Positions 1 through 10,383 of a stretch of 64,000 nucleotides of DNA are shown piece after piece. The position numbers and the translations under genes were made by a program. Under the pieces are notes generated by a model. That model searched no databases. It was given only the letters and a program-made list of their open reading frames with translations, and was not told the origin of the DNA. Source of the stretch: Nannochloris sp. 'desiccata' (lineage: Eukaryota > Chlorophyta > Trebouxiophyceae > Chlorellales > Chlorellaceae); assembly GCA_019044685.2 (NCBI GenBank), contig JAGTXX020000004.1:744001-808000 (forward strand), read 5' to 3'. Positions within the stretch are counted from its first letter, which is position 1. Every line of letters starts with the position of its first letter.

Positions 1-1251
1 GGCAGCTGACCAGTCGGTATTATACGCCTTTAAAGTGCCATCGGCTTGTCTTATTAGAGTATTAGCTGCCCCAATAGCGGTAGCAACCTCATCAGCAGTG
101 GCTGCCCCTTTTAAGGCAGCTTCCTTGTGTGGAATTGTCACGCTGAAGCCAGCCCAGTCCTTCGAACAGAAGGTTTTTAAGAATGTAGCCATGTTATCTA
201 CGAGGAGAGGGACATACACCCCTTCGAATCCGATTGATGACATCGCTGCATTGTGAATGGCGGGAGACCTGCTATGTGAAACAGGGTTGCCTACGATTCC
301 AAATACTTTGGTTGCTGCGTTTTGTTCTTGTAATCTAAATAAGTTAAGTAATTGGCTCAATGTTGGTTGGCCAGGGGCGCTTTGACGCTCTGGACTCAAG
401 GCGCCAAAAGTTAAAAAGCCACCGTATTTGGGCGCCAAAATTCTTGTGATTTGACCCCGTTCAGCCATAGCCAAGGCAATTGTAGGCTGCCCAGAAGCGA
501 CAGCGCGTTGTAAAACACGTAATACACGTGCTGCGTCGGTTATATCTTGAGCTGTAGTGGCAAATTTAACAATATCCGCTCCGGCTGCTTTGCATTTTTC
601 TACCAGGGCGTCAAGTTCTTCTTCACTGGTTGTAGCTTGATAATCGTGGGAAGAGATGATCACCCGGTTGTTAGGGTGTGCAGTAGAAGTTGCAGCTGCG
701 AAATATACGTGTGCCGCTTTTAATTCTATGTCGATGAAGTCTGCTCCCAGAGCAGCAGCATATTTTAGTGCAGCCAACCGAGGTGCCTCTTCTCCGTTGT
801 AGAGACCACCTTCCCAGGCAGGACGGAAGGTGACGATGACGGGAAGTGGGCACGTGTCCAATAAAGAAGGTAGATCTGTTTCTGGGCTGAAGTGTTCGAG
901 ATAGTCTAAACGGATTTCAACAATGTCAGCACCGGCCGCTAATGCCTCTTGAGCCTCAGCGAGCATGCCGTCAACCGTCTTTGCAGTTAAGCTGGTGCAT
1001 AATAGAGTGCTAGATGCACCCGGGGAGCTGCTTTGTTGGGGTCCTTGGGCCATTGCGGAGGACGCACAAGGGATAAGTGAGCTGATTCTTTGAGATTGGA
1101 TAATTGATGGCAATAATGTGCGAGCTCTAGTTGCGATGGTAGAAATTGGTGTGTTCAATTGCACTCTAAAATGCTTTGATGGTCTAGTAAAGGACACGCA
1201 GAGTTGAACACTGTGTCCGATTGAGGTAACTTGTTTCAAGCTTGTAGTCAT
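1..1251 (-). CDS. Bifunctional 3-dehydroquinate dehydratase / shikimate dehydrogenase (3' end outside window)
   Basis: Catalyses the third and fourth steps of the shikimate pathway, 3-dehydroquinate to 3-dehydroshikimate to shikimate, normally in the plastid. The frame is open without introns from the ATG at 1251 to the window edge (417 codons). Residues 1 to about 75 are Ser/Thr-rich and basic, as in a transit peptide. The type I dehydratase follows with 'VTFRPAWEGG', the catalytic His in 'ISSHDY' and the Schiff-base Lys in 'IVKFATT'. Then comes the shikimate dehydrogenase N-domain with 'GNPVSHSRSPAIHN', 'FSVTIPHKE' and 'YNTDW'. The NADP-binding C-terminal part lies beyond position 1. This two-domain fusion is typical of plants and green algae, whereas fungi and many other protists have AROM. 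The domain calls are firm; only the 3' end is missing. Confidence 0.95.
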   Translation of the reverse strand, partial: MTTSLKQVTSIGHSVQLCVSFTRPSKHFRVQLNTPISTIATRARTLLPSIIQSQRISSLIPCASSAMAQGPQQSSSPGASSTLLCTSLTAKTVDGMLAEAQEALAAGADIVEIRLDYLEHFSPETDLPSLLDTCPLPVIVTFRPAWEGGLYNGEEAPRLAALKYAAALGADFIDIELKAAHVYFAAATSTAHPNNRVIISSHDYQATTSEEELDALVEKCKAAGADIVKFATTAQDITDAARVLRVLQRAVASGQPTIALAMAERGQITRILAPKYGGFLTFGALSPERQSAPGQPTLSQLLNLFRLQEQNAATKVFGIVGNPVSHSRSPAIHNAAMSSIGFEGVYVPLLVDNMATFLKTFCSKDWAGFSVTIPHKEAALKGAATADEVATAIGAANTLIRQADGTLKAYNTDWSAA

Positions 1252-1686
1252 GGTGAAACAAATTTCAGTGCGTAAGCTTGCCTATTGCTCCACTTGCCAA
1301 GTACCCAAAATTGTATAATTAGTATTGATACAATGCACGGTATGATTATTGAAAATAAAAGAGCAGGGAGAACGATTTCAAAAGCCTGTCTTTGCCTGCT
1401 ATGTTCCTGCCATCTCTCTCCGGCCGCTGCATTTTGGAGGGACTGTGGTGTGCCTTAATCAATTCTCAACGTTTTAAAAACGGACAACAAAAGAACAAGA
1501 GCAAGTGGATACTACTAAAGAATGCTAGAGTACATCATACCTTCCCCACTCAACACGTACGAACGAACGAGGACTAGGACGCCCGCTGGAAAAAAAACAA
1601 TCTGAAGTCAAATATTAAAAATAAATCAATCAAATACAGAAAAATTAAACTAATATTCCTATCCACTGTAATCCACAACCAAACTC
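1252..1686. other. Intergenic: promoter side of DHQD/SDH and 3' flank of the GDP-sugar transporter
   Basis: A 435-base gap. The left part is upstream of the minus-strand DHQD/SDH start. The right part (about 1590-1686) is A-rich and follows the stop of the minus-strand transporter. No RNA gene or repeat is seen. Confidence 0.5.
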
Positions 1687-3114
1687 TTATTTCTTCGCTG
1701 CTTCTCTCTGTTTTGCAATAACAAACATCACCCCAGAGGCCAGCCCCACCAACACGCTCGCTAAATTCGGTAGGCTAATTCCAGTTTCAAATAATAATAA
1801 TCCTATAAGAGACACTGGAATCTTATTTAAAGAGCCTACCAGACTGAACGTCGTTGGTGTAGTGGTAGAAAGGAACCATAATACTGAGAAAGAGATGCCG
1901 AATCCAACTAATCCAGTCAAAGAAGCGACAAAAAGAAAGGCAGGGTTGTACAAATCTGGCTGTTCCGGGAGCGTCTTTAATTCGCCTTGGAAGGCCATGA
2001 CCAGGAAGATAAGAGGCAAAGAGAGCAAATTGTTGTAAAAAACCATGGAGAACTCGTCAAGACGTTCGCCATTGCTGGTGTAGTTCTTTACTTTCTCCAT
2101 GACCACCCTATATAGTTAGATAAAACGAAAAGAAAGTTGATGAGAAAACGAGACGGAGAAATTTTCCAGATTTTTTCTATCTGATCACTTTCCATTAATT
2201 TTCCCTCCAAATTTCACTGAAATTCTCCCCAGAACAAGACCATGATACTTCAGATGATATCTCATTTCTATAATCAGCACAAATCATTCAGTAAACTTAC
2301 TTTAAATACAGCATATTTCCAGCGGTAAATGCAGAATTTACAATCTGCCAAAAATACCCCGAAGCGTTGAATGCCAGATCAGTAAAAGCACCGCATACAG
2401 CAGACAACACCATTAATCCCATAGTAGCCCAGATAAACTTGTTGTATACACGTCCATACATGAAATACTCTGCGCCGATTACTATTAGATTAGTCATATT
2501 TTTTAAAACCGTAGACATGGGGACGCCAAGATCTTTTAATGCCCAAAAGGATGTGATGAGCATACCGACAAAGATAAGGTTGACTGGGTACCAAACTTTG
2601 ACGATTTTCCAGTTGAATGGTTCTACTCTAATAAGGCCGAGTGTTTTAAAGGCTTGCACTAGGATGACACAGATAAAACACTGGTAGAAAAGAAGAGCAT
2701 CAGGGGCCTTGAAGTGGAAGCTCGAGAGAGCTGCCTTGTTGAGGAGAGTCTGCAGAGAAGGATATGGTGTTTGGAGTGAGATATCGAGATTGTTGGTGTG
2801 TATAGATAGGACTGCGATAGGTGGTACAATACATTTTGACTAAATTAGGGAAGATTTGTAGTGATTTTATTGCTGATTTGAAAAGGATGAGGAATACAAC
2901 GCACCATGCTTCCTGAAGCTAAACAGAAACATCCTCCTGCTACCAGAGATGATGGTATCCCATAGCGATCTGTCAGATGCAGCAAGCTTAAGGAGTTCGA
3001 TGAGGTAGTTTTATAGTTATTACCCATCGCAATATTATTGTTGACTAGAGGCGCTGTTTCCTGTTCAAACGCCGATCCTTCAGTGACCTTTATTTTACTC
3101 ATCCTCTTGGACAT
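1687..3114 (-). CDS. GDP-mannose/GDP-sugar transporter (VRG4/GONST, SLC35D type)
   Basis: Golgi nucleotide-sugar antiporter importing GDP-sugars for glycosylation. Three exons: 3114-2905, 2749-2301 and 2107-1687, all with GT-AG borders (GTGCGT and GTAAGT donors), giving about 359 residues, normal for the family. Exon 1 carries a soluble, partly acidic N-terminus and the first membrane helix. The splice junction restores 'SMTLLNKAALSSF', a hallmark of this clade. Hydrophobic helices follow through 'FWALKDLGVPMSTVLKN'. Exon 3 contains 'VGSLNKIP', equivalent to the G-x-L-N-K motif that recognises GDP-sugars in yeast VRG4. The protein ends in a lysine-rich tail (REAAKK). The substrate, GDP-mannose or another GDP-sugar, cannot be told from sequence. 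Confidence 0.88.
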
Positions 3115-3527
3115 AATTATATTTATGCCAGGGATGGAGCGCTGAGCTTGGTTTTACAGGTCAATCCATATTTTTCAAAAAGAAAACTCGCCGTCGGCCA
3201 CCGGCAATACCTCATTGTGCTGTGATGACACTTTGTGCAGATTTCTGTATCCTCTTGAACAATAGTAAGGTTTCCGATTGTTGAAGAAGGTGTCATTTTA
3301 GCTGCGCTCGAAGGTTTTGAAAGGCCAAAAGAATGAGGATGGAAAGATAGAATGAAGACTGATTTTTCTTTTTAAACAATTTTGCACCTCTCAGACTTGG
3401 CACGAAGGGGCCATATCAGCTCAATATTTCACTAATTTAACAATTATAACCTTGGAATGGTTTCTACAATGTCTTTTGTGCCCGTTTAAACGCGTGTTAC
3501 GTCCTTAAACAGCGTCCAAGGCTGCCA
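3115..3527. promoter_or_regulatory. Divergent promoter region between the transporter and the AP2 gene
   Basis: 413 bases between two divergently transcribed starts (3114 minus, 3528 plus). It must hold both promoters. No specific factor site can be supported. Confidence 0.45.
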
Positions 3528-4747
3528 ATGAGCACCGCCTTTCACCAAGCGCTCACCCAGTTGATGCTGCCAGAGGGCCTAGGGGGAGCTCCTCCTCCTC
3601 CATCCCAAAATGCAGTTGCTAGCAGTCGATCTCAAACCGGATTCACCGGAGTAACATTACATAAGTAGGTATACAAATAAAATGCCTTGGATTGTTGGCA
3701 CCTCGCCGAGTTTAAAAGCGTCTCTAAAATACCTTTACTATTCAATTTCATTTTACACAGACGTACACAACGATATGAAGCGCACATTTGGGCAGAAAAG
3801 AAACAAATTTATCTAGGAAGCTACAATATCAAATCGCAAGCAGCGAGAGTTCATGATATCATGGCTTTAAAAATTGGCAAGGCACCAGTGGTAGGTGATG
3901 ATTCTGGCAGTAACAGCAGTGCTGGTAATGGCGGAGAGATCAATTACCCGCTTGAAGATTATACAGAAATGAAACCTCTGCTTTCCTCCATCTCCCAGGT
4001 AAGACAAGAGTAAAATGAAGGAAAAATTAGAAATACAAAATTCCTGCTGCAGTGGTTTTGACTCTCGTTTCCTCTTTTCCTAATGAAACTATTTGTCGTC
4101 TTCTATTATTGCTGCAGCATGATCTAGTGGTTACATTGCGTAATTATGGGAAATCCCTAAACGCGTCTGGGTATCCTAACCTAGCAGCAAGTGCTTTTGC
4201 AAGTGCACCCTCCACCTCTGCCGTTGCTCCCTCTGCTCCCTCTTCCAAGATCCCCATCAATCTTCCTCCTCAACATCAATTGCAACTACAAGCAAATTCC
4301 ATCCCACCCTTAACCAGAGCGTCTTCTTTGCCCGACGATAGGCGTGCTAGAAAAAGAAAGCAAGAAAGACCCTCGTCTGCTCTTGACAACCCTCAGTGGC
4401 ATGCAGAAGAGCCAGTAGCAGGTATTTCGCAACGAGTCCCCTCTGCATCGCTTCCTTTGGATTTGCCTCGGCCTAGTAAATTGTTGGGAAGAGCTGGCAG
4501 TGGACCGGCACCGTTTCCTCTCTTCCATGCTGCCCGACAGCAGCAGCAAGTACAGCAGCAGTCGAAGAACGACCTTGCTTGTAACCTTGGTAACTTGCCA
4601 CACCCTCCGCCCTTGCAGCTGGGACCATTAGAAGTCCAACCTAACCAACAAGCTGGGTTATCATTACCAGCAGCAGGTACTGCTGCTGTAGGGGGCACTA
4701 ACCATCATTATCGGCGTACCGCTCGAAAGAGAGAAAACGAAGCGTAA
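3528..4747 (+). CDS. AP2/ERF-domain protein
   Basis: Putative transcription factor of about 334 residues. Exons: 3528-3664, 3761-3998 and 4118-4747. The first intron starts at GTAGGT, just before an in-frame stop. Splicing joins 'TGVTLHK' to 'RTQRYEAHIWAEKKQIYLGSY', followed by 'AARVHDIMALK'. This is one AP2 domain spanning the first junction, with the W, the LGSY strand and the AA helix of the fold. The rest is Ser/Pro/Gln-rich with 'RRARKRKQ' and 'RRTARKRE' basic clusters that could serve as nuclear signals. Only one AP2 copy is seen, and the expected 'YRGVR' start is weakened to 'FTGVTLHK'. The DNA target is unknown. Confidence 0.85.
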
Positions 4748-4867
4748 TAAAGAAAGAGTATGCTTATAGTTATATAGCTTGCATTGCATTTTTTGGGTTG
4801 ATTAGATTAATTATAACCTGTGAACTGACAGCAAATACAATATAAGGTAATGAGAGCGATCCTAGGA

Positions 4868-4872
4868 TGTAA
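4868..4872 (+). promoter_or_regulatory. TGTAA poly(A) signal candidate for the AP2 gene
   Basis: TGTAA occurs about 120 bases after the AP2 stop codon and upstream of the retroposon. UGUAA is the usual chlorophyte polyadenylation signal. A lone pentamer at this distance is weak evidence. Confidence 0.35.
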
Positions 4873-4982
4873 GAAATAACCTTGGGCGTCGACGGCAGAG
4901 GAAATCATTTTAGTCTTTTTTGTTGAATTTACTTTAAAAACTAGAAATTATGATTTCATGTTTTTGAATTTACCTGGGAAGG

Positions 4983-5235
4983 GGGCTGGTCGTCGCTCTC
5001 TCTCTCTCTCTCTTTACAGCCTTTAATATAGAACTATATTCTGCTGCCAATGACAACAATTAAACAGATAATAAAGGACACAGCCTGAACCAAAAAAACA
5101 AAGAACAAATCAAGAAATATCGATTCAATATAGTTACCATCCACCGCCGCATCAAAGAAAACCGAACGTCGTGGTCCACCAAAAAACACCTGGCGGGTCA
5201 GGTGATCCAAAGCTTCATCTCGACGTGACTCAATC

Positions 5236-5271
<36 letters not shown>

Positions 5272-5282
5272 TGGTCGTCGCT
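4983..5282 (+). mobile_element. Non-LTR retroposon insertion with 15-bp target-site duplication and 31-A tail
   Basis: The 15-mer GGGCTGGTCGTCGCT occurs at 4983-4997 and again, perfectly, at 5268-5282. Between them lies a 270-base segment that starts with a CT repeat (4998 on) and ends in an uninterrupted run of 31 A (5237-5267), directly abutting the second copy. Direct repeats flanking a poly(A)-ended segment are the signature of target-primed reverse transcription by LINE machinery. The body has no ORF of note and no clear RNA polymerase III A/B boxes, so it could be a SINE, a 5'-truncated LINE end, or a retroposed transcript. It sits 73 bases upstream of the ALKBH1 start codon. Confidence 0.8.
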
Positions 5283-5354
5283 GTGACGGCTTCTGATTCA
5301 TATTGCCAGCTTTGTACAGCATCTCTTGCAAAGTTAATATAAAAATGGAGAAAA

Positions 5355-6667
5355 ATGTATGCCGAGGATAAGGCTGGGACTGAGCGCACGGCCTTCCGTT
5401 GCGCAGAAAAAAAATATCAACTGCATTTCGATCAAGAACCCAAAATCAGGTAATTCAACCATCTTTGGAATCTCTACGCGTTTGCAAGATCCTTACATCA
5501 AAAGTTTTCTTAAGTGATAATATTACTGATTTGTACAGAAAGGGCAAGCACGTTGGTTACAAGCTAGTAGAACGACCTACTGACGCCTCTGGCGTCATTG
5601 ACGTTGACAATCTTGATTCTCTCACAGCTGCTGGCAACACCCTTTTAGAACACACAAATCTGCCTAATTTACCGATGCCAAAATGCCGCGTATTTACATT
5701 CCCTGAACGTCCAGGTCTAGTTTTCTTTAGAAAAGGCCTTTCTCCCGATCTTCAACGACGTCTCACCGTCCAATGCCTGACACAATTTCCTTCTCCCCCG
5801 GCACATACTAATTTTAATCGTAGCTTGGGTAGATATTTACCGAGTGGATTATGGAATGCAGCACACGCTGGGCTAAAGCTTGGACCTGTAGTAGCTGAAA
5901 GCGGTGAACAAGAAAGAAAAGAAGAGGAAAAACCAGAGTGGGTCAACGGCGGTGATGGGCCACCTGCAGCCACGTTGCTCAGAAAGCTACGGTGGTCCTC
6001 AATTGGCCTTATTTACGACTGGACACGGCGTATATACGTCTCAGAATGGGGGTTTATGCCTCTTCCAGAAGAACTAGCTACCCTTGCTAAGAATCTCGTT
6101 CACGTGGCCTCTCTCACCGACAATAAAAAGACACCGACGCCTCCACTACCACCCAGCCCACCACCAGATTCTTTCAACCCTAATGCTGCTTTAATCAACT
6201 ATTACCACGAAGGGGATACACTCAACGGCCATATAGACGACGCCGAGCCAGATATGACTCAGCCACTCGTTAGTTTAAGTCTCGGTAGACCAGGCATCTT
6301 TCTTATAGGTGGTCTTAGTAGAGATATAGAGCCCATACCGGTACTACTACGTAGTGGAGATGCTGTCATATTAGCTGGAGACTCTAGGAGAAGTTACCAC
6401 GGGGTGCCGAGAATCTTTCCTTTGAAAGGGGTTGACGGGGAAGAAGTAAAGTGTGGTGCCGAGGATAAAAACGACGAGAACGGCAGCATTGGCAATGTGC
6501 ATAGAAAAGCAAAGGCACCGCAGAGGGAGTTGTTAGCGCCTGAGTGTGAAAAGACAGATTGGGGAGATGGTGGTGATGTTGATTTTAGTCCATTTGAAAA
6601 GCATATGAATGGGTCGAGAATAAATATAAGTGTGCGATCAGTTGGAGGAGGGGCACAGTTGACATGA
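5355..6667 (+). CDS. ALKBH1: ALKBH1-type AlkB dioxygenase
   Basis: Fe(II)/2-oxoglutarate dioxygenase that demethylates nucleic acids (tRNA and/or DNA in homologues). Exons: 5355-5449 and 5539-6667; protein about 407 residues. The start at 5355 gives 'AFRCAEKKYQLHF', matching the AFR-type N-terminus of ALKBH1. The junction AG|A AAG restores the frame into 'GKHVGYKL'. Catalytic features are visible: 'NYYHEGDTLNGHIDDAE' with the HxD iron ligands, the distal His in 'SYHGVPR', and the Arg pair of 'SRINISVRS' that binds 2-oxoglutarate and substrate near the C-terminus. Lysine- and glutamate-rich insertions (around residues 155-180 and before the C-terminal Arg motif) are unlike animal ALKBH1. Family assignment is firm; the substrate is inferred. 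Confidence 0.88.
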
Positions 6668-6879
6668 AGCGTCTATGTTTGTATACTCACTAAGTACTGA
6701 GTATCAGCTAATGTAGTATATTGCGATCATCTCTTTTCTAATGGTAATGAATTTAAATGGATAGAATAGAATACATCTAGAATAAGTCATTCTTTAGTCA
6801 AAGGTTGTATCTTAGTCGAAGTTACGAGTGAGTAGTAAGAAGTTAAGAAAATTATTATTTTCAAAGTCAGTCTTGCGAG

Positions 6880-8084
6880 TTACTTTTGTTTTTCAGCAGC
6901 AGCAGCAGCAGCAGCAATGCCAAAATCTTCATCAGCTTCAGCTCCAGGGAAAGGTACAGGTTCTACTTCTATCCCTCCACGAGCTCTTGTAGATACCAAC
7001 CCAGTTTGCAACGCTTTTTGCAATTCTGACGGTTCTCTGGCCTTTTCTCTCTCCCCTGCTTCTACTCCAACCTTCTTTTGTCCCTCACCACTGGCACCAG
7101 CAGCTTGTTCTCCTTCTTCCTCCTCTTCATACTCTTCCTCATCATCGTCGTAGTCTGCATGATTGCCCAGAACGGCACGTTCCACGGTATTTGGGGGTGG
7201 TCTATTGTGGGTATCCCTCGGGGCGCTCGCCGCATCAAGCACTTTATTTAATCGATTTTTAGTTTCTTCCAATCTAGCTAAAAGCTCTGGCATTTTACCC
7301 GTTGCTTCAACCAATCGATTCCGAAGTTCGCTTGCTGCAGGAGACATCGCTCCAGCGTCGTCTCCTTCAGACGTTTGTGGTGCTTCAGTTCGTGGGGGAG
7401 TGATTTCAGAGCTAGGTCGGCAGGCGGCAAGTTTCGCAGTAAGTTGTTCTTGTACCTGTGCTTGCATCTTAACACGCAGCTCTGCGACACGTTTTGATGT
7501 GGCTTCTACTTCGGCTTCAAGAGAGACGACTTCGTCGTCCTTTTGAAGTGGGGAAAGGGGAGGGAGCATTGGAGATTTCAAGTGGCCGCCTGACGGAGTC
7601 CCAAAGCCGTAGAGATCACTATCCCTGCAGGAAGAAAAAGGATCAACGTGGGGTGATTAATGAGTCTCGATTGAGGCTCTAATATAGTAGCATCAACTGT
7701 ACTTACGCGACGGCAATGAGCTTGTCCATATCCTTGAGTGCTTCATCCTGCATCGAGTTGGTGGAAAATAATTAGAAATATAACTAAATAGTCACTTGAC
7801 TTTTTGGACCAAAGCTTTCGCTCCTGGTGCTATCGACGTTTCAAGAAACTCACTGCTGTTCGTTTTAATGCGGCTTGGCGATTGGGGTCTATTGTGTCAC
7901 CGTTGGCCTGCAATTGATAATTTCAGTTAGACAACAAACTAATTTCATAACCAAATTTCCAACAGATGCATCCCGTGATCACCTGAATGACCGTCTTTAA
8001 ATGTTCAATTAATAGTTTAGAAAGGTTCAACAAATCCTCTGCACTCCGCAAACATAATTTATCGAAAACTGCACTTGCACTCAT
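6880..8084 (-). CDS. Coiled-coil protein of unknown function
   Basis: About 313 residues from four exons: 8084-7983, 7907-7854, 7747-7707 and 7624-6880, each with good GT-AG borders and consistent phase. The N-terminal 110 residues are helical ('SAVFDKLCLRSAEDLLNLSK'). A heptad-rich coiled coil follows at about residues 115-155 ('LEAEVEATSKRVAELRVKM'), then a second helix with 'LRNRLVEATGKMPELLARLE'. A long acidic tract (DDDEEEYEEEEEGE) precedes an Ala-run C-terminus encoded by CAG-type repeats near 6895-6915. The 'AVFD.L.L' opening faintly recalls plant MIS12 kinetochore proteins, but this is not enough to name it. The exon model is more certain than the function. Confidence 0.7.
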
Positions 8085-8385
8085 AATCAATGCAGCTAGG
8101 CTTTACGCTGTGCCAATATAGCGTTCTAAAAAATTAAGGGTAATTATTTTTCATGGCTGATCACCGTCAATATCTGGTTTTAAAAAAGAAATTTTGAACC
8201 TGATGTATTGTTTTCCATTCTTTGCCACACTGCCAGCGGCTGTGGTGCCGCGTGCTCAAAGCAGTCATGTCCACACATTATCCTCACTATTAGTTTCATA
8301 CAACTCTACTATACCTAGACCGCCTGGCGGTAGACCATCAAACTGCTACTAGAGTAGCATTTCAATCGGCATTCACAGATTTGTT

Positions 8386-10383
8386 ATGGACACCAAGGCA
8401 CCAACCTTGCTTTCGTATTACCACTGCTTACGTGACAACCCACATTATCGTAACCTTTGGATAGCAGGTAAGTACTTGATTGATTATTCAACCCATCTTA
8501 CACGCACAGCAGACACATGATTTTCATCCTCTCTCCCGCCGCTGCCGCTGCCGCCACTCTTTTCATTCCCCTTCTAGTAAAAAACAATCACCTTGTCTCC
8601 TTCTAATCTCTCTTCTCTTAACTGCATTGCAGATTTCATAGATAATATTGGATCATGGCTGTCGTACATCGCCACCCTCGAACTTGTAGAATCCTTCAGC
8701 AATGGCTCCGGTCTCGCCCTCTCTGCCGTGATTTTGATCCGGTTTTTTCCATCACTACTGCTCTCTCCACTCGCTGGAGTGCTGGCTGACCGATGCAATC
8801 GAGTTAAAGTTCTCGTCATAGCTGCTATAGCGGATGCAATAATCGTAGCAGCGCTGGTATTAGTCCACGATCCTTCCCAAACTCCGCTGCTTTTTGCTCT
8901 CCTTACCGCTCAGTTCACCGCCATTGCTCTCCAAGATCCCGCTCGGCGGGCTATATTACCAGTGTTAGTCCCAGAATCAGAGCTCCATTTAGCAACAACC
9001 CTAGAAACGTTTAGTTGGAGTTTAACGGGCGCGGTTGGTGCTGCAGTTGGTGGTGGTATCGCTTCAAAATTGGGTAATTCAGCTTGCTTTTTTATCGATG
9101 CGGTTACATATCTAGTAGCGTCGTGGTTTGCCTTCAGGGTGCCGTTTAGTTTGGGAGATCCGCGTGCAATGGAACGGAATGCATTGAGAAAACAACGGAG
9201 TAATATTATGGAGGAAGAATTAAGAGACCATCATCACGACGGTGATGAGAGTGGTGGTGGTGGTGGTGGTGGTGGGCTTCTTTATAACGGTAGGGGTACT
9301 AGAGCTCCAACGAGAGCGGAAGGAGTGGGTGCAGATGACCTGGTATTATTACGAGATATAGAACTTGCAGAAGTGAAACTCGGAAATGACCATCATTTAC
9401 ACCCAGCTGAGCATAGAAGAGTAACAGGGGACACTGCCCCTCTCCTTGCACCACCACCACCGCCACCACACCAGTCGCTAGCCACACACGCTTACTCTCC
9501 AGCTCCTGATGATTCCATTGGGGGTGCTGGTCTTAAAAGCAGTATTGTACTACTAACCCCAGCTCATTCTGAAGGCTCAACATCAACATTAAATACCATT
9601 ACTATGCCACACGTACCGCCTTCTTTCCAAAGCATGTCAGCCGCAGCATGGGGGTCATGCCTCGCGGGGTGGTCTGCCGCGGTTGAAGGGTGGCGGTACC
9701 TGGGAGCACCAGAGAACAGAGACGTCGCTGCGTTAGTTATTATGAAGGGTTGTGGGAGTCTCACGTGGGGAGCAGTTGATATCCTCAACGTCAAATTCTC
9801 AGAGAATGTCAACATGCAAGTAGCGAATAGTTCATCTACGACTCTAGGTTTTATTTTTGCTTCGGTAGGCGTTGGGTGCTTCCTAGGTCCTGTGGTTTTA
9901 AATGCTGCAGTGGAGCCTCGACCAAGGCCATTAGTATGGGCTTCTGCACTTGCATTTATATTTCTGTTTGCTGGAGCGGCGCTTATGGCAGCTGCACGGA
10001 AACTGTACATGGTATTAGCAGCATCGTTGGTTAGGGCGGTGGGAAGCGCCACTTTGTGGATATATTCTACCCTGCTGCTCCAATTACGGTGCCCAAATGC
10101 GATTCTAGGGAGAGTTTCTGCTGCTGAAATGGCATTTTACACAATTTGTGAAGCGGTATCAAGTCTCTACGGTGGTGCTGCGTTTGATATACTGGGGCTG
10201 ACACTTGAACAGACGACAGCAAGTTTGGCTGTGCTCGCGGGGTTTGTGGCCGCTGGGTGGATTGCCTATGCTTGGAGGCAGCAGCAGGTGTTGGAGTTAC
10301 GCAGTAGTGGAAGTGGGAACAGCCATAAAACTGAAGATGTGTGGGGAGGAGAAGGTGAATTAACTCCTTTGAATGGGGAGTAG
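8386..10383 (+). CDS. Major facilitator superfamily transporter (MFS_3-like)
   Basis: Integral membrane transporter of about 610 residues. Exon 1 is 8386-8467 and exon 2 is 8633-10383, joining 'NLWIA' to 'DFIDNIGSWLSYIATLEL'. The N-terminal half shows the MFS loop 'GVLADRCNRVKVLVIA' between helices 2 and 3 and 'QDPARRAILPVLVPE', as in macrolide-efflux-type MFS proteins. A cytosolic loop of about 170 residues, rich in Gly, His and Pro, splits the two six-helix halves and is much longer than in bacterial relatives. The C-terminal half ends in 'AGWIAYAWR'. The transported substrate is unknown. A tiny upstream ORF (8267-8293, 8 codons) may lie in the leader. Confidence 0.85.
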
